Source: Haemophilus haemolyticus
GTDB taxonomy: Bacteria > Pseudomonadota > Gammaproteobacteria > Enterobacterales > Pasteurellaceae
Direction: 5' to 3'
Length of the DNA: 64,000 nucleotides
Assembly (NCBI RefSeq): GCF_003352385.1
Contig: NZ_CP031243.1
Coordinates: forward strand, 722,501-786,500
Below the pieces are notes generated by a model, which was given only the letters and a program-made list of their open reading frames with translations, searched no databases and was not told the origin of the DNA. Positions 10,245-20,517 of this stretch are shown here, in pieces. The position numbers were made by a program, and so were the translations under genes. Position 1 is the first letter of the stretch; every line of letters starts with the position of its first letter.

Positions 10245-10870
10245 TGTCTGAAAAAGCAAATTATAAAGATCTGTTGTTAGCTCCGGTTGTTAAGAACAAC
10301 CCAATTGCATTACAAATCTTGGGTATTTGTTCTGCATTAGCGGTAACAACAAAATTAGAAACAGCTGTTGTAATGGCGATTGCGGTGAGTTTGGTAACAG
10401 GGTTATCAAGTTTCTTTGTTTCTTTGATTCGTAACTACATTCCAAACAGTATTCGTATTATTGTGCAACTTGCGATTATTGCATCACTTGTAATCGTTGT
10501 TGACCAAATATTAAAAGCCTACGCTTATGGTTTATCTAAACAACTTTCGGTATTCGTTGGTTTGATTATTACTAACTGTATCGTAATGGGACGTGCTGAA
10601 GCATTTGCGATGAAGTCGCCTCCCGTTGAAAGTTTTGTAGATGGTATCGGTAATGGTTTAGGTTATGGTGCGATGTTAATTATCGTAGCATTTTTCCGTG
10701 AGCTTATCGGTTCAGGTAAATTATTTGGTATGACTATTTTTGAAACCATTCAGAATGGTGGTTGGTACCAAGCAAATGGTTTATTCCTACTTGCACCAAG
10801 TGCATTCTTTATCATTGGATTTGTTATCTGGGGATTAAGAACTTGGAAACCAGAGCAACAGGAGAAGTAA
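10244..10870 (+). CDS. nqrD: Na+-translocating NADH:quinone reductase subunit D
   Basis: A 208-residue membrane subunit with about six helices, part of the NqrD/NqrE pair related to RnfA/RnfE. Cys29 (ILGICSAL) and Cys112 (IITNCIVM) are present; with the two NqrE cysteines they ligate the intramembrane iron centre. Its ATG shares one base with the nqrC stop. Confidence 0.95.
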   Translation: MSEKANYKDLLLAPVVKNNPIALQILGICSALAVTTKLETAVVMAIAVSLVTGLSSFFVSLIRNYIPNSIRIIVQLAIIASLVIVVDQILKAYAYGLSKQLSVFVGLIITNCIVMGRAEAFAMKSPPVESFVDGIGNGLGYGAMLIIVAFFRELIGSGKLFGMTIFETIQNGGWYQANGLFLLAPSAFFIIGFVIWGLRTWKPEQQEK

Positions 10871-10873
10871 TCA

Positions 10874-11470
10874 ATGGAACATTATATTAGCCTATTCGTT
10901 AAGGCAGTCTTCATTGAAAATATGGCACTTTCCTTCTTCTTGGGAATGTGTACTTTCTTAGCGGTATCTAAAAAGGTATCAACTGCGTTTGGTCTTGGTA
11001 TTGCGGTAACTTTCGTTCTTGGTATCGCAGTGCCGGTAAACCAATTAATTTATGCAAATGTATTAAAAGAAAATGCTTTAATTGAAGGTGTAGATTTATC
11101 ATTCTTGAACTTCATTACCTTCATTGGGGTTATTGCTGGTTTAGTACAAATTCTTGAGATGGTGTTAGATAAATTTATGCCATCTCTTTATAACGCATTA
11201 GGGATTTTCTTACCGTTAATCGCAGTAAACTGTGCGATTTTTGGTGGGGTATCTTTCATGGTTCAACGTGATTACAATTTCCCTGAATCTATCGTGTACG
11301 GTTTTGGCTCAGGTTTAGGTTGGATGTTAGCGATTGTTGCGCTTGCTGGCTTAACTGAGAAAATGAAATACGCGGATATTCCTGCAGGATTAAAAGGTTT
11401 AGGTATTACCTTTATCTCTGTTGGTTTAATGGCGTTAGGCTTTATGTCTTTCTCTGGTATTCAATTATAA
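10874..11470 (+). CDS. nqrE: Na+-translocating NADH:quinone reductase subunit E
   Basis: A 198-residue six-helix membrane protein, homologous to NqrD but in inverted topology. The iron-ligand cysteines Cys26 (FLGMCTFL) and Cys120 ([10 protein letters not shown]) are conserved. Three bases separate it from nqrD. A good ribosome-binding site (AAGGAG) for nqrF follows its stop. Confidence 0.95.
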   Translation: MEHYISLFVKAVFIENMALSFFLGMCTFLAVSKKVSTAFGLGIAVTFVLGIAVPVNQLIYANVLKENALIEGVDLSFLNFITFIGVIAGLVQILEMVLDKFMPSLYNALGIFLPLIAVNCAIFGGVSFMVQRDYNFPESIVYGFGSGLGWMLAIVALAGLTEKMKYADIPAGLKGLGITFISVGLMALGFMSFSGIQL

Positions 11471-11482
11471 GGAGTGTAATCC

Positions 11483-12718
11483 ATGAGCGATTCAGTAATT
11501 CTTGCACTCGGTATTGCCGCATTCACGGTTATTGTATTAGTGTTAGTGGCGATCATCTTATTTGCGAAATCAAAATTAGTCGATTCTGGTGATATTACTA
11601 TCGGTATTAATGACGATCCTGAAAAAGCGATCACTTTACCAGCTGGCGGCAAATTACTTGGTGCTTTAGCAAGTAAAGGTATCTTCGTTTCTTCTGCTTG
11701 TGGTGGTGGTGGCTCTTGTGGCCAATGTATTGTGAAAGTAAAAAGTGGCGGTGGTGAAATTCTCCCAACTGAGCTTTCTCATATTAATAAACGTGAAGCA
11801 AAAGAAGGCTATCGTTTAGCTTGCCAAGTGAATGTAAAAGGCAATATGGACGTTGAACTTCCAGAAGAAATTTTCGGCGTGAAAAAATGGGAATGTACCG
11901 TTATTTCTAACGATAACAAAGCCACCTTTATTAAAGAGCTTAAATTAGCGATTCCTGAAGGCGAAGAAGTACCTTTCCGCGCGGGTGGTTATATTCAAAT
12001 CGAAGCTGATCCACATGTGGTGAACTATAAGGATTTCGATATTCCTGAAGAATACCATGAAGACTGGGATAAATATGATTTATGGCGTTATGTCTCTAAA
12101 GTGGACGAGCATATTATTCGTGCTTACTCAATGGCTTCATACCCAGAAGAGAAAGGCATCATTATGCTTAACGTACGTATTGCAACGCCTCCGCCACGTC
12201 AACCAGATGCACCTCCTGGTCAAATGTCTTCTTACATTTGGTCATTAAAACCAGGTGATAAAGTTACTATTTCTGGTCCATTTGGGGAATTCTTTGCGAA
12301 AGAAACTGATGCAGAAATGGTATTTATCGGTGGTGGTGCGGGTATGGCGCCAATGCGTTCTCATATTTTTGACCAGTTAAAACGTCTTCATTCTAAACGT
12401 AAAATGTCATTCTGGTATGGTGCACGTTCTAAACGTGAAATTTTCTATCAAGAAGATTTTGACCAATTACAAGCTGAAAATCCAAACTTTGTATGGTATG
12501 TTGCATTATCGGACGCATTGCCTGAAGATAATTGGACTGGCTATACAGGCTTTATTCACAATGTACTTTATGAAAACTACTTGAAAAATCATGAAGCACC
12601 AGAAGATTGTGAATACTATATGTGTGGACCTCCAGTGATGAATGCAGCTGTAATTAAAATGTTGAAGGATCTTGGTGTTGAAGATGAAAACATTTTATTA
12701 GATGATTTTGGTGGTTGA
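11483..12718 (+). CDS. nqrF: Na+-translocating NADH:quinone reductase subunit F (NADH dehydrogenase module)
   Basis: 411 residues: one N-terminal transmembrane helix (about 6-28), a plant-type [2Fe-2S] ferredoxin domain with Cys73, Cys79, Cys82 ([11 protein letters not shown]) and Cys114, then a ferredoxin-reductase domain with the FAD motif [22 protein letters not shown] for NADH, and the C-terminal [10 protein letters not shown]. This subunit oxidises NADH and passes electrons through FAD and the [2Fe-2S] cluster into the complex. It is the last structural gene; a USS-pair terminator follows. Confidence 0.96.
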   Translation: MSDSVILALGIAAFTVIVLVLVAIILFAKSKLVDSGDITIGINDDPEKAITLPAGGKLLGALASKGIFVSSACGGGGSCGQCIVKVKSGGGEILPTELSHINKREAKEGYRLACQVNVKGNMDVELPEEIFGVKKWECTVISNDNKATFIKELKLAIPEGEEVPFRAGGYIQIEADPHVVNYKDFDIPEEYHEDWDKYDLWRYVSKVDEHIIRAYSMASYPEEKGIIMLNVRIATPPPRQPDAPPGQMSSYIWSLKPGDKVTISGPFGEFFAKETDAEMVFIGGGAGMAPMRSHIFDQLKRLHSKRKMSFWYGARSKREIFYQEDFDQLQAENPNFVWYVALSDALPEDNWTGYTGFIHNVLYENYLKNHEAPEDCEYYMCGPPVMNAAVIKMLKDLGVEDENILLDDFGG

Positions 12719-12747
12719 TTTTAGTTAATCAATTCATCATAAAAACT

Positions 12748-12778
12748 GACCGCACTTTGTGATGAAGTGCGGTCAAAA
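12748..12778 (+). terminator. Inverted USS pair after nqrF
   Basis: GACCGCACTT-TGTGATG-AAGTGCGGTC is a 10-bp perfect stem made of two oppositely oriented uptake cores, followed by AAAATTT. Paired USSs are a common terminator form in Haemophilus. Downstream apbE may be partly uncoupled from nqrA-F here. Confidence 0.7.
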
Positions 12779-12862
12779 TTTAAGGTGTTTTTAGAAAATT
12801 ATCTATGATTACAGGTAAGTTTTGTTGAGTTTGCCAGTAATTCACAGATGTAGGAAATCCAG

Positions 12863-13903
12863 ATGAAAAAATTAATAAGCGGTATCGTGGCGGTGGCAAT
12901 GGCATTAAGTCTTGCAGCCTGTCAAAAAGAAACAAAAGTTATCTCATTAAGTGGTAAAACAATGGGAACAACTTATCATGTTAAATACCTTGATGAAGGC
13001 TCAATGAACGCAACATCTGAAAAGACGCATGAAGAAATTGAAGCTATCTTAAAAGATGTGAACGCGAAAATGTCCACTTACAAAAAAGATTCGGAACTGA
13101 GTCGTTTCAATCAAAATACCCAAGTGAATACACCGATTGAGATTTCAGCAGATTTTGCCAAAGTATTGGCCGAAGCGATTCGTTTAAATAAAGTGACTGA
13201 AGGTGCATTGGATGTAACTGTTGGCCCAGTTGTGAATTTATGGGGATTTGGCCCTGAAAAACGTCCAGAAAAACAACCTACACCAGAACAATTAGCTGAG
13301 CGCCAAGCTTGGGTTGGTATTGATAAAATTGCCCTCGATATGAGTGGTGCAAAACCGACATTAAGCAAAGCACTTCCTCAAGTTTATGTCGATTTGTCCT
13401 CGATTGCTAAAGGCTTTGGCGTTGATCAGGTCGCTGAAAAGTTAGAACAACTAAATGCTCAGAATTACATGGTTGAAATCGGCGGTGAAATTCGTGTGAA
13501 AGGAAAAAATATTGAAGGCAAACCTTGGCAGATCGCAATTGAAAAACCAACTACAACAGGTGAAAGAGCGGTTGAAGCTGTCATTGGATTAGACAATATG
13601 GGAATGGCAAGTTCTGGCGATTATCGTATTTACTTTGAAGAAAATGGTAAACGCTTTGCTCATGAAATTGATCCGAAAACAGGTTATCCAATTCAGCATC
13701 ATTTAGCCTCAATTACGGTACTTGCACCAACCTCAATGACTGCAGATGGCTTATCAACAGGGTTATTTGTGCTGGGTGAAGACAAGGCGTTAGAAGTGGC
13801 AGAGAAAAATAATCTTGCTGTTTACTTAATCATTAAAACAGATAATGGTTTTGTCACAAAATCATCCTCTGCTTTCAAAAAATTAACAGAAACAAAAGAA
13901 TAG
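12863..13903 (+). CDS. apbE: FAD:protein FMN transferase (ApbE)
   Basis: A 346-residue periplasmic lipoprotein (signal MKKLISG..., lipobox LAAC, Cys20) of the ApbE family. Visible motifs are GKTMGTTYHV near the start, DVTVGPVVNLWGFGP, the VDLSSIAKGFGVD block and a C-terminal MTADGLSTGLFVLG. ApbE uses FAD to attach FMN to the Thr of SGAT-type motifs, and its substrates NqrB and NqrC are encoded just upstream. nqrM follows two bases later. Confidence 0.94.
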   Translation: MKKLISGIVAVAMALSLAACQKETKVISLSGKTMGTTYHVKYLDEGSMNATSEKTHEEIEAILKDVNAKMSTYKKDSELSRFNQNTQVNTPIEISADFAKVLAEAIRLNKVTEGALDVTVGPVVNLWGFGPEKRPEKQPTPEQLAERQAWVGIDKIALDMSGAKPTLSKALPQVYVDLSSIAKGFGVDQVAEKLEQLNAQNYMVEIGGEIRVKGKNIEGKPWQIAIEKPTTTGERAVEAVIGLDNMGMASSGDYRIYFEENGKRFAHEIDPKTGYPIQHHLASITVLAPTSMTADGLSTGLFVLGEDKALEVAEKNNLAVYLIIKTDNGFVTKSSSAFKKLTETKE

Positions 13904-13905
13904 TT

Positions 13906-14166
13906 ATGCAAACTTTATTTTTTACTTTAATCGCTTTCGTCGCAATTATATTGTTGATGTCTATCGGATTTATTATCAAAAAACAAAGTTTAAAAGGCAG
14001 CTGCGGTGGTTTATCTACCCTTGGTATTGCTAAAGCTTGTGATTGTGATAAACCGTGTGACACGCTTCAATCAAAATTAGATGCGGGCGATGAACAAGCG
14101 AAAGCTGAATATGAGCAAAAATTCGCGAAAAAAGATGATGATTCGCAATTTTATGAAGTGAAATAA
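13906..14166 (+). CDS. nqrM: Nqr maturation factor NqrM
   Basis: An 86-residue protein with one N-terminal membrane helix (about 3-25) and a cysteine-rich segment: Cys33 (GSCGG), Cys45, Cys47 and Cys51 (CDCDKPC). This is the NqrM (formerly DUF539) signature. NqrM is needed for Nqr assembly and is thought to deliver the iron for the NqrD/NqrE centre. Two bases separate it from apbE, so the two maturation factors are probably co-transcribed. Confidence 0.9.
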   Translation: MQTLFFTLIAFVAIILLMSIGFIIKKQSLKGSCGGLSTLGIAKACDCDKPCDTLQSKLDAGDEQAKAEYEQKFAKKDDDSQFYEVK

Positions 14167-14207
14167 CTTGCTCAAAAATGACCGCACTTTATGTGCAAAA
14201 TAAACTT

Positions 14208-14235
14208 AACGGCAAAATTATTTTGCCGTTTTCTC
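14208..14235 (+). terminator. Terminator of apbE-nqrM
   Basis: AACGGCAAAA-TTA-TTTTGCCGTT is a 10-bp perfect stem followed by TTCT. It separates the nqr maturation genes from mnmA. Confidence 0.75.
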
Positions 14236-14282
14236 ATTCAATTACCAATGTGCTTCGCCTTAACCGAAGTTACGGGAGAATT

Positions 14283-15434
14283 ATGTTAATTTCAAATACT
14301 TATAATCAACACTTTCCTCAATTGACGCAAGAGCAGCTTGCGAGAAATGCGACAAAAAAAGTCATTTGTGGTATGTCTGGTGGAGTGGATTCTTCTGTGT
14401 CAGCGTTTATTCTTCAACAGCAAGGCTATCAGGTGGAAGGCCTGTTTATGAAAAACTGGGAAGAAGATGATGATACGGATTACTGTACTGCCGCTGCTGA
14501 TCTTGCAGATGCTCAGGCTGTATGTGATAAATTGGGTATCAAACTACATAAAATTAATTTTGCTGCAGAATATTGGGATAATGTCTTTGAGCATTTTCTA
14601 ACTGAATATAAAGCAGGGCGCACGCCGAACCCAGATATTCTGTGTAATAAAGAAATTAAATTTAAAGCATTTTTAGAATATGCCGCTGAAGATCTTGGTG
14701 CCCATTACATTGCAACAGGGCATTATGTACGTAGAGCTGGTGATGATGAAAATGCAAAATTATTACGTGGTCTAGACGCCAATAAAGATCAAAGTTATTT
14801 TCTTTATACCTTAAGCCATAAACAAGTGGGACAAAGTTTATTCCCCGTTGGTGAAATTGAGAAACCCATTGTTCGCGCTATTGCTGAAGATCTTGGCTTA
14901 ATTACGGCAAAGAAAAAAGACTCTACCGGTATTTGTTTTATTGGTGAGCGTAAATTTAAGGATTTCTTAGCTCGTTACTTACCGGCTCAACCTGGTGATA
15001 TTCGTACTGTTGAGGGTAAAATTATTGGTCGCCATGATGGTTTGATGTATCACACGTTGGGACAGCGTAAAGGATTAGGCATTGGTGGTTTAAAAAATGC
15101 GGGTGATGAGGCTTGGTATGTGGTAGATAAGGATGTGGAAAATAATGAACTTATTGTCGCTCAGGGGCATGACCATCCTCGTTTATTTTCAAAAGGTTTG
15201 ATTGCTAGCCAATTACATTGGGTTGATCGCGAACCAATTCGAGAGTCATTACGTTGCACGGTGAAAACGCGTTATCGCCAACAAGATATTCCTTGTGTGA
15301 TTGAACCTATTGATGATGAAACTATTCGAGTGATTTTCGATGAACCTCAATCAGCCGTCACACCAGGACAATCTGCTGTATTTTACCTTGGTGAAGTTTG
15401 TTTGGGCGGTGGTATTATCGAAGAAAGAATATAA
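14283..15434 (+). CDS. mnmA: tRNA-specific 2-thiouridylase MnmA
   Basis: 383 residues. The PP-loop SGGVDSS lies at about 32-38. The catalytic cysteines are in [12 protein letters not shown] and in STGICFIGE. The [13 protein letters not shown] block and C-terminal beta-barrel are intact. It thiolates U34 of tRNA-Lys, -Glu and -Gln, using persulfide from the IscS/Tus relay. I chose the ATG at 14283 ([10 protein letters not shown], preceded by GGGAG); the frame is open back to 14178, but that overlaps the upstream terminator. Confidence 0.95.
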   Translation: MLISNTYNQHFPQLTQEQLARNATKKVICGMSGGVDSSVSAFILQQQGYQVEGLFMKNWEEDDDTDYCTAAADLADAQAVCDKLGIKLHKINFAAEYWDNVFEHFLTEYKAGRTPNPDILCNKEIKFKAFLEYAAEDLGAHYIATGHYVRRAGDDENAKLLRGLDANKDQSYFLYTLSHKQVGQSLFPVGEIEKPIVRAIAEDLGLITAKKKDSTGICFIGERKFKDFLARYLPAQPGDIRTVEGKIIGRHDGLMYHTLGQRKGLGIGGLKNAGDEAWYVVDKDVENNELIVAQGHDHPRLFSKGLIASQLHWVDREPIRESLRCTVKTRYRQQDIPCVIEPIDDETIRVIFDEPQSAVTPGQSAVFYLGEVCLGGGIIEERI

Positions 15435-15444
15435 AACAAAGATA

Positions 15445-15475
15445 CTAAAAGCGCATTTTATGCGCTTTTAGACTA
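15445..15475. terminator. Bidirectional terminator between mnmA and pgeF
   Basis: CTAAAAGCGCAT-TTT-ATGCGCTTTTAG is a 12-bp perfect stem between two convergent genes. A/T-rich flanks on both sides suit termination in both directions. Confidence 0.75.
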
Positions 15476-15476
15476 T

Positions 15477-16211
15477 TTATTCAAACCAAATGACACTTGC
15501 CATTCGGCCCGTTTGGTTGTCACGGCGATAAGAGAAGAACAATTCTTTTTCATTGAATGTACAGTGATTTCCACCATAAATTTTCGTAATGCCTAGATTG
15601 TTTAATCGTTGAGTCGCGATTTTATAAAGATTACCTAGGTATTTACCTTCTTCTATTGCATCAGGTTGAAAGGCGAGTTTGGCTTTTTCATCTACCGCAA
15701 CAAACTGTTTTACAACATCAATGCCAACTTGAAATGCTGTTGGGCCAATTGCAGGACCAAACCACGCGATAATATCTTCAGGTTTGGTCTGAAAGCATTT
15801 GACAGTTTCTTCTAATACGCCATCGCATAAACCACGCCAGCCAGCATGTGCTGAGGCCACTTCATTTCCAGATGCTGTAGTAAATAGAACGGGCAAACAG
15901 TCTGCAGTCATAACAGCACAAACTTGATGAGGAACATTTGTATAAACTGCATCCGCTTCAATATTTTGTCCTGAATAAGGTAATTGCATCACTCGAGTAC
16001 TGTGTGTTTGAGTTAGAAATATAGGTGTTTGTGGCAAACCAAATTTTTCTACTAATAAAGTGCGGTTAGTTTTTACCGCACTTTTGTTATCACCGACATG
16101 ATCGCCTAAGTTGAAACTAAAATAAGGCGTCGAGCTCACGCCCCCTTCACGAGTGGTGGTAAAGGCATGAATATTCTTTGGAACGTTCCAATTTGGGTTA
16201 ATCACTTGCAT
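15477..16211 (-). CDS. pgeF: PgeF/YfiH multicopper-like peptidoglycan editing factor
   Basis: A 244-residue laccase-domain protein (DUF152/YfiH). The signatures are TQTHSTRV, VMTADCLPVLF, SAHAGWRGLCDGVLE and NHCTFNEKELFFSYRRD, which supply the Cys/His metal site. E. coli YfiH (PgeF) acts in peptidoglycan precursor quality control; related enzymes act on purine nucleosides. It starts one base after the rluD stop, so the two are co-transcribed. An inverted pair of uptake sequences lies inside the coding region at 16057-16084. Confidence 0.9.
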   Translation of the reverse strand: MQVINPNWNVPKNIHAFTTTREGGVSSTPYFSFNLGDHVGDNKSAVKTNRTLLVEKFGLPQTPIFLTQTHSTRVMQLPYSGQNIEADAVYTNVPHQVCAVMTADCLPVLFTTASGNEVASAHAGWRGLCDGVLEETVKCFQTKPEDIIAWFGPAIGPTAFQVGIDVVKQFVAVDEKAKLAFQPDAIEEGKYLGNLYKIATQRLNNLGITKIYGGNHCTFNEKELFFSYRRDNQTGRMASVIWFE

Positions 16212-16212
16212 A

Positions 16213-17187
16213 TTAATAATCTAACTCATCTTGATGTTCGAGATAGTCGGCTTTGAGTGCATTAAGCAATTCAACGAAATCATCAGGCAATGGTGCATAC
16301 CATTCCATCATTTCACCTGTAATGGGATGAGCTAAGCGTAACATGACCGCATGTAAAGCTTGGCGTTTGAAATTACGCAATACTTCCATAAAGTTTTCAC
16401 TCGCATTTTTTGGTGGACGAGGGCGTCCGCCATAGGTCTGATCGCCTAGTAATGGATGGGCAATATGTGCCATATGAACACGGATTTGATGCGTACGACC
16501 CGTTTCTAAACGTAAACGTAAACGGGTGTAGTTACGGTAATTCTCCATAATACGATAATGGGTGACAGCTGGTTTTCCCATTGGATGAACCGCCATTAAA
16601 GTACGTTTGGTTGCATGACGAGCCATAGGTTGATCGACTGTGCCACCTTTCGTCATAATGCCTGATGCTACTGCTTCATATTCACGCGTAATTTTGCGTT
16701 TTTGTAAGTCGCGTACTAACTTAGTTTGTGCTGGAATAGTTTTCGCAACAACCATTAGGCCTGTCGTATCTTTATCTAACCGATGCACAATTCCTGCTCG
16801 CGGTACTTCTGCAATCGGCGGATAATGATAGAGTAGCGCATTAAGCACGGTTCCATTTGGATTGCCAGCACCAGGGTGTACGACAAGATCTTTGGGCTTG
16901 TTAATCACAATAATGTCGTCATCTTCATACACGATATTCAATGGAATATTTTCTGGTTCAAAACGTGTCTCATCTTCCACTTCTACGGTGATTTCTATTT
17001 TTTCTCCTCCGAGCACTTTCTCACGCGGAATATTGGCAATGCGATCATTAAGTTTTACGAGATCGGCTTCAATCCACGTTTTTAATCGGGAGCGAGAATA
17101 TTCAGGGAACAACTCTGCAAGTGTTTGGTCTAAACGCTGTCCCATTTGTTCTGGCTGCACTTCAGCCGAAAGGGTAATTTGTGGCAT
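16213..17187 (-). CDS. rluD: 23S rRNA pseudouridine synthase D
   Basis: 324 residues: an N-terminal S4-like RNA-binding domain (about 15-75, GQRLDQTLAELFPEYSRSRL) and an RluA-type catalytic domain with HRLDKDTTGLMVVAK, in which Asp138 is the catalytic residue. RluD makes pseudouridines 1911, 1915 and 1917 in helix 69 of 23S rRNA. It is divergent from bamD and followed closely by pgeF, the same pair order as in E. coli (bamD / rluD-yfiH). Confidence 0.94.
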   Translation of the reverse strand: MPQITLSAEVQPEQMGQRLDQTLAELFPEYSRSRLKTWIEADLVKLNDRIANIPREKVLGGEKIEITVEVEDETRFEPENIPLNIVYEDDDIIVINKPKDLVVHPGAGNPNGTVLNALLYHYPPIAEVPRAGIVHRLDKDTTGLMVVAKTIPAQTKLVRDLQKRKITREYEAVASGIMTKGGTVDQPMARHATKRTLMAVHPMGKPAVTHYRIMENYRNYTRLRLRLETGRTHQIRVHMAHIAHPLLGDQTYGGRPRPPKNASENFMEVLRNFKRQALHAVMLRLAHPITGEMMEWYAPLPDDFVELLNALKADYLEHQDELDY

Positions 17188-17294
17188 AAATAGCTCTCAA
17201 AAATTTTAAAAGTTGGCTTATTGATTAATGTTCTATACAATAGCAGACAATTGTATCTTATTTATTGATTTTCGTAAAAATTAAGGAAAAAACA

Positions 17295-18083
17295 ATGCGT
17301 AAAATAAAATCTTTGGCATTGCTTGCCGTGGCAGCATTGGTTGTTGGATGTTCAAGTGGTTCAAAAGATGTGGAGCAAGCATCAGTAAATGAGTTGTACA
17401 CTAAAGGTGTTACATCATTACAAGAAGGCGGTTATTCTGAAGCTATTCGTTATTTAAAAGCAGCGACTGAACGTTTTCCTGGTAGTATTTATCAAGAACA
17501 GGCGATGCTAGATTTAATTTATGCAAACTATAAAGCGCAAGATTATACGCAAGTATTATTGACGGTAGATAGCTTTTTACATCAATTCCCACAAAGTCCT
17601 AACCAAGACTATGCAGTCTATATGGCTGGGTTAACCAATGCCGCAACAGGTGATAATTTCATTCAAGATTTCTTTGGAATTGATCGTGCGACACGTGAAA
17701 CCACTTCTATGCGTACTGCTTTTTCTAATTTCCAAAATTTAGTTCGTGTATTCCCTAATAGCCCTTATGCTCAAGATGCTTTAGCGCGTATGGCTTATAT
17801 TAAAGATGCGCTTGCTCGTCATGAGTTAGATATTGCAAAATTCTATGCAAAACGTGATGCTTGGGTTGCAGTGTCAAACCGTGTAGTTGGAATGTTGAAA
17901 CAATATCCTGATGCTAAAGCAACTTATGAAGGTTTATCTTTGATGAAAGAAGCGTATGAAAAAATGGGGTTAACAGCATTAGCCAATGATACCCAAAAGA
18001 TTATTGATGCGAATAAAGATAAAACCTTTGCACCAATTGAAAAACCAGATGAGCCAGAATTAAAAGTTCCGACTGTTAAATAG
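17295..18083 (+). CDS. bamD: Outer-membrane assembly lipoprotein BamD (ComL)
   Basis: 262 residues, a lipoprotein (MRKIKSLALLAVAALVVGC, Cys19) with TPR-like helical repeats (NELYTKGVTSLQEGGYSEAIRYL, then EQAMLDLIYANYKAQDY and so on). BamD is an essential part of the BAM complex that folds outer-membrane proteins; its Neisseria homologue was named ComL for a competence link. I chose the ATG at 17295, preceded by AAGGAAAA, over an in-frame start at 17265 because it begins the signal peptide. Confidence 0.94.
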   Translation: MRKIKSLALLAVAALVVGCSSGSKDVEQASVNELYTKGVTSLQEGGYSEAIRYLKAATERFPGSIYQEQAMLDLIYANYKAQDYTQVLLTVDSFLHQFPQSPNQDYAVYMAGLTNAATGDNFIQDFFGIDRATRETTSMRTAFSNFQNLVRVFPNSPYAQDALARMAYIKDALARHELDIAKFYAKRDAWVAVSNRVVGMLKQYPDAKATYEGLSLMKEAYEKMGLTALANDTQKIIDANKDKTFAPIEKPDEPELKVPTVK

Positions 18084-18099
18084 TCATAGGATATGAATA

Positions 18100-18128
18100 A
18101 AAAGCCCGAATAATTTCGGGCTTTTTGC
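18100..18128. terminator. Bidirectional terminator between bamD and smpB
   Basis: AAAAGCCCGAA-TAAT-TTCGGGCTTTTT between convergent genes. The GC-rich 11-bp stem with A and T runs on the two sides is a textbook intrinsic terminator for both. Confidence 0.88.
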
Positions 18129-18134
18129 TATATA

Positions 18135-18617
18135 TTATCCTCGATGTGCATTTTTCATAATGCGATCTTTTGTTACTTTCCATTCACGCTCTTTAATATC
18201 ATCGCGTTTATCATGTTGTTTTTTACCTTTGGCTAAACCAATTTTGACTTTTGCCCATGCACTTTTCCAGTAAAGAGAAAGCGCTACGATGGTAAAACCG
18301 TCTCGGTTTGCTTTGCCAAATAGGGATGCTAATTCGCGTTTATTTAATAATAACTTACGAGTGCGAGTTGGATCACAAACAATATGCGTTGATGCAACAT
18401 TTAATGGCTGAATGCTTGCACCGAATAAAAAGGCTTCTCCATTTTTAAAAATGACATAACTATCACTAATGTTTGCCTTGCCTGCTCGCATGGATTTGAC
18501 TTCCCAGCCTTGTAGTTCAAGACCTGCTTCAATTTCATCTTCTATAAAGTAATCATGTCTCGCACGTTTATTCAGTGCGATAGTATTTGATCCTGGTTTT
18601 ACTTTTTTCTTTGTCAT
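18135..18617 (-). CDS. smpB: SsrA-binding protein SmpB
   Basis: 160 residues, with the SmpB hallmarks: [40 protein letters not shown], and the basic C-terminal tail with [16 protein letters not shown]. SmpB binds tmRNA and brings it to stalled ribosomes. No tmRNA gene (ssrA) is visible nearby. In this window it follows bamD, a junction between two blocks that I recall as separate in H. influenzae Rd. Confidence 0.95.
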   Translation of the reverse strand: MTKKKVKPGSNTIALNKRARHDYFIEDEIEAGLELQGWEVKSMRAGKANISDSYVIFKNGEAFLFGASIQPLNVASTHIVCDPTRTRKLLLNKRELASLFGKANRDGFTIVALSLYWKSAWAKVKIGLAKGKKQHDKRDDIKEREWKVTKDRIMKNAHRG

Positions 18618-18773
18618 AATTTTTATACCTTATTTTTCTTGGCGCATTTTATCGGATATCTATTTTTATAGCAAAAAAGATCATCTAGGGAGAACTGACA
18701 GTCGCGTTTATTTTCAAACTTTAAAAGTGAAATGATTTATAGAAAATTCAAGAAAAAATCACCGCACTTTTGT

Positions 18774-18804
18774 AAGAAAAAACAGACACATTGCTGTGTC
18801 TGTT
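18774..18804 (-). terminator. Terminator of pfkA
   Basis: AACAGACACA-TTGC-TGTGTCTGTT is a 10-bp perfect stem. On the minus strand it is followed by TTTTTTC (complement of the A-run at 18775-18782). It lies about 60 bp downstream of the pfkA stop. Confidence 0.85.
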
Positions 18805-18862
18805 TAAGTGAGATAAAAAAGATGAATTAAGTTTTGGTGATTTATATAAAGTGAATAAACGA

Positions 18863-19828
18863 TTATTCCAAACGTTTTGCCACTTTAAGCCAATCAGCCT
18901 TAAATTCACGATGCATATTATTAATTGCATCAATAATATCATGGTGAACAAGTTGTTCATTTTGGATGCCTACGCAGTAGCCACCTTTACCTTGTAGCAA
19001 TAAATCTACCGCGTATGCGCCCATACGTGAAGCAAGAATACGGTCAAATGCACAAGGAGAACCGCCACGTTGAATATGCCCTAAAACAGTTGCACGAGTT
19101 TCGTGCCCAACGCGAGCTTCAATTTCTTTTGCGAGAGAATGAACATCGGTTAAAAGTTCAGTGATTGCAATGATTGCATGGCGTTTACCACGAATAATGC
19201 TACGTTCAATTTGTTGAATTAATTCTTCTCGATTAAATTCAATTTCTGATGCGACGATATATTCACAACCGCCAGCGATGCCTGCAGAAATTGTTAAGTC
19301 ACTACAATGGCGCCCCATAATTTCAACGATGGAAATACGTTGGTGTGAGCTTGATGTATCGCGTAAACGGTCGATAGCATCGACTGCAGTTTGTAATGCG
19401 GTTTGATAGCCGATGGTATAGTCAGTACCTGCAACATCATTATCAATCGTGCCAGGTAAGCCAACACAAGGGAAACCATGTTCTTCGGTTAACAATTTTG
19501 CGCCCATATAAGAACCGTCACCGCCGATAACCACAAGTGCATCAATGCAGTGAGAACGTAAAATTTCTGCGCACTTCGCACGAACATTGGGATCCTTAAA
19601 TTCAGGAAAGCGTGCAGAACCTAAGAAAGTACCGCCACGATTAATCACATCTGATACGCTGTAGCGGTTTAGTTGTTTGATTTTATTGTTGTATAAGCCC
19701 TGGTAACCATCATAGATACCAAATACTTCTAATCCTTCTGCAAGTGCAGAACGTACTACGCCACGAATTGCGGCATTCATACCTGGCGCATCACCACCAC
19801 TTGTTAAAACTGCAATTTTTTTAATCAT
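18863..19828 (-). CDS. pfkA: 6-phosphofructokinase
   Basis: 321 residues, ATP-dependent phosphofructokinase, the committed step of glycolysis. Motifs: [15 protein letters not shown] (ATP site) at the start, [11 protein letters not shown], the catalytic [18 protein letters not shown] with the Asp acting as base, MGRHCSD, and [18 protein letters not shown]. Length and motifs match the bacterial PfkA family. Monocistronic, with its own terminator. Confidence 0.96.
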   Translation of the reverse strand: MIKKIAVLTSGGDAPGMNAAIRGVVRSALAEGLEVFGIYDGYQGLYNNKIKQLNRYSVSDVINRGGTFLGSARFPEFKDPNVRAKCAEILRSHCIDALVVIGGDGSYMGAKLLTEEHGFPCVGLPGTIDNDVAGTDYTIGYQTALQTAVDAIDRLRDTSSSHQRISIVEIMGRHCSDLTISAGIAGGCEYIVASEIEFNREELIQQIERSIIRGKRHAIIAITELLTDVHSLAKEIEARVGHETRATVLGHIQRGGSPCAFDRILASRMGAYAVDLLLQGKGGYCVGIQNEQLVHHDIIDAINNMHREFKADWLKVAKRLE

Positions 19829-19935
19829 ATTTACCTACTTTTAACCGTAATTGGAAACTGGCATAAGATTACATCATTAGAGGTATCTGCTCTAGTAAAA
19901 TCTGATGAGATTTTGATCCGGCATAATTTTTTACA

Positions 19936-20517
19936 TTATTTCTGACAGAATAGTTGCCACTTCAAATCTTGTAAGTGCTTTCTTTCTATATCCACAACGT
20001 ATTTTTGCAAATGTTGTTGCACTTTATTGACGGATAAATGTTTAGAAAGTGTTGGTTGCTGTACTTTTTGTGAATATTGATACTGAACAAAGCCACATTG
20101 TGGTAATTGTCGTCCTTTCATCACATTGACTTGCCAAGATGGATTTTCCTTTGTTGGCGAATAGATGACATATCCATTTAATTCATTTGGATTCGTCGAA
20201 TTTTCTGGAATAGCATCGAAATGGAAATCTTTTACGCCTGTATTACGATAAATGCGTTCTCTTAATGCGATCCGCTCTTTAATTGAACGCGCTGGTTGAT
20301 TGCGATCAAAGAGAATTTCAATTTCAGATTGCCAATTTTCTAGCGTATCTGGCTTAGCGATATAAACATAGCGAGCAATGGTTTCTAAATCTTGGCTGCC
20401 GGTAAGGGCATAATTTTTACCATTGTGCTCTAACTGCGTAGGAACATTTAATTGAGTCAGTTTAGTTGCACAGCCAGAGAGTATAAGTGCGGTCAATATA
20501 ACAAAAATTTTATTCAT
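19936..20517 (-). CDS. Lipoprotein of unknown function
   Basis: 193 residues starting [16 protein letters not shown] (lipobox Cys16), so a lipoprotein that is probably membrane-anchored. The mature part is polar with no motif I recognise; it has [24 protein letters not shown] near the start, [18 protein letters not shown] in the middle and a basic-aromatic C-terminus. Its ATG overlaps the last bases of yaaA by 8 bp, so the two are likely co-transcribed. An upstream in-frame start at 20580 lies inside yaaA and lacks a signal peptide at its N-terminus. Function unknown. Confidence 0.75.
   Translation of the reverse strand: MNKIFVILTALILSGCATKLTQLNVPTQLEHNGKNYALTGSQDLETIARYVYIAKPDTLENWQSEIEILFDRNQPARSIKERIALRERIYRNTGVKDFHFDAIPENSTNPNELNGYVIYSPTKENPSWQVNVMKGRQLPQCGFVQYQYSQKVQQPTLSKHLSVNKVQQHLQKYVVDIERKHLQDLKWQLFCQK

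Noticed and set aside
16862..17209. A 115-residue plus-strand ORF opposite rluD
   Set aside because: Ser/Thr/Ile-rich shadow of a well-conserved gene on the other strand, with no domain or RBS.
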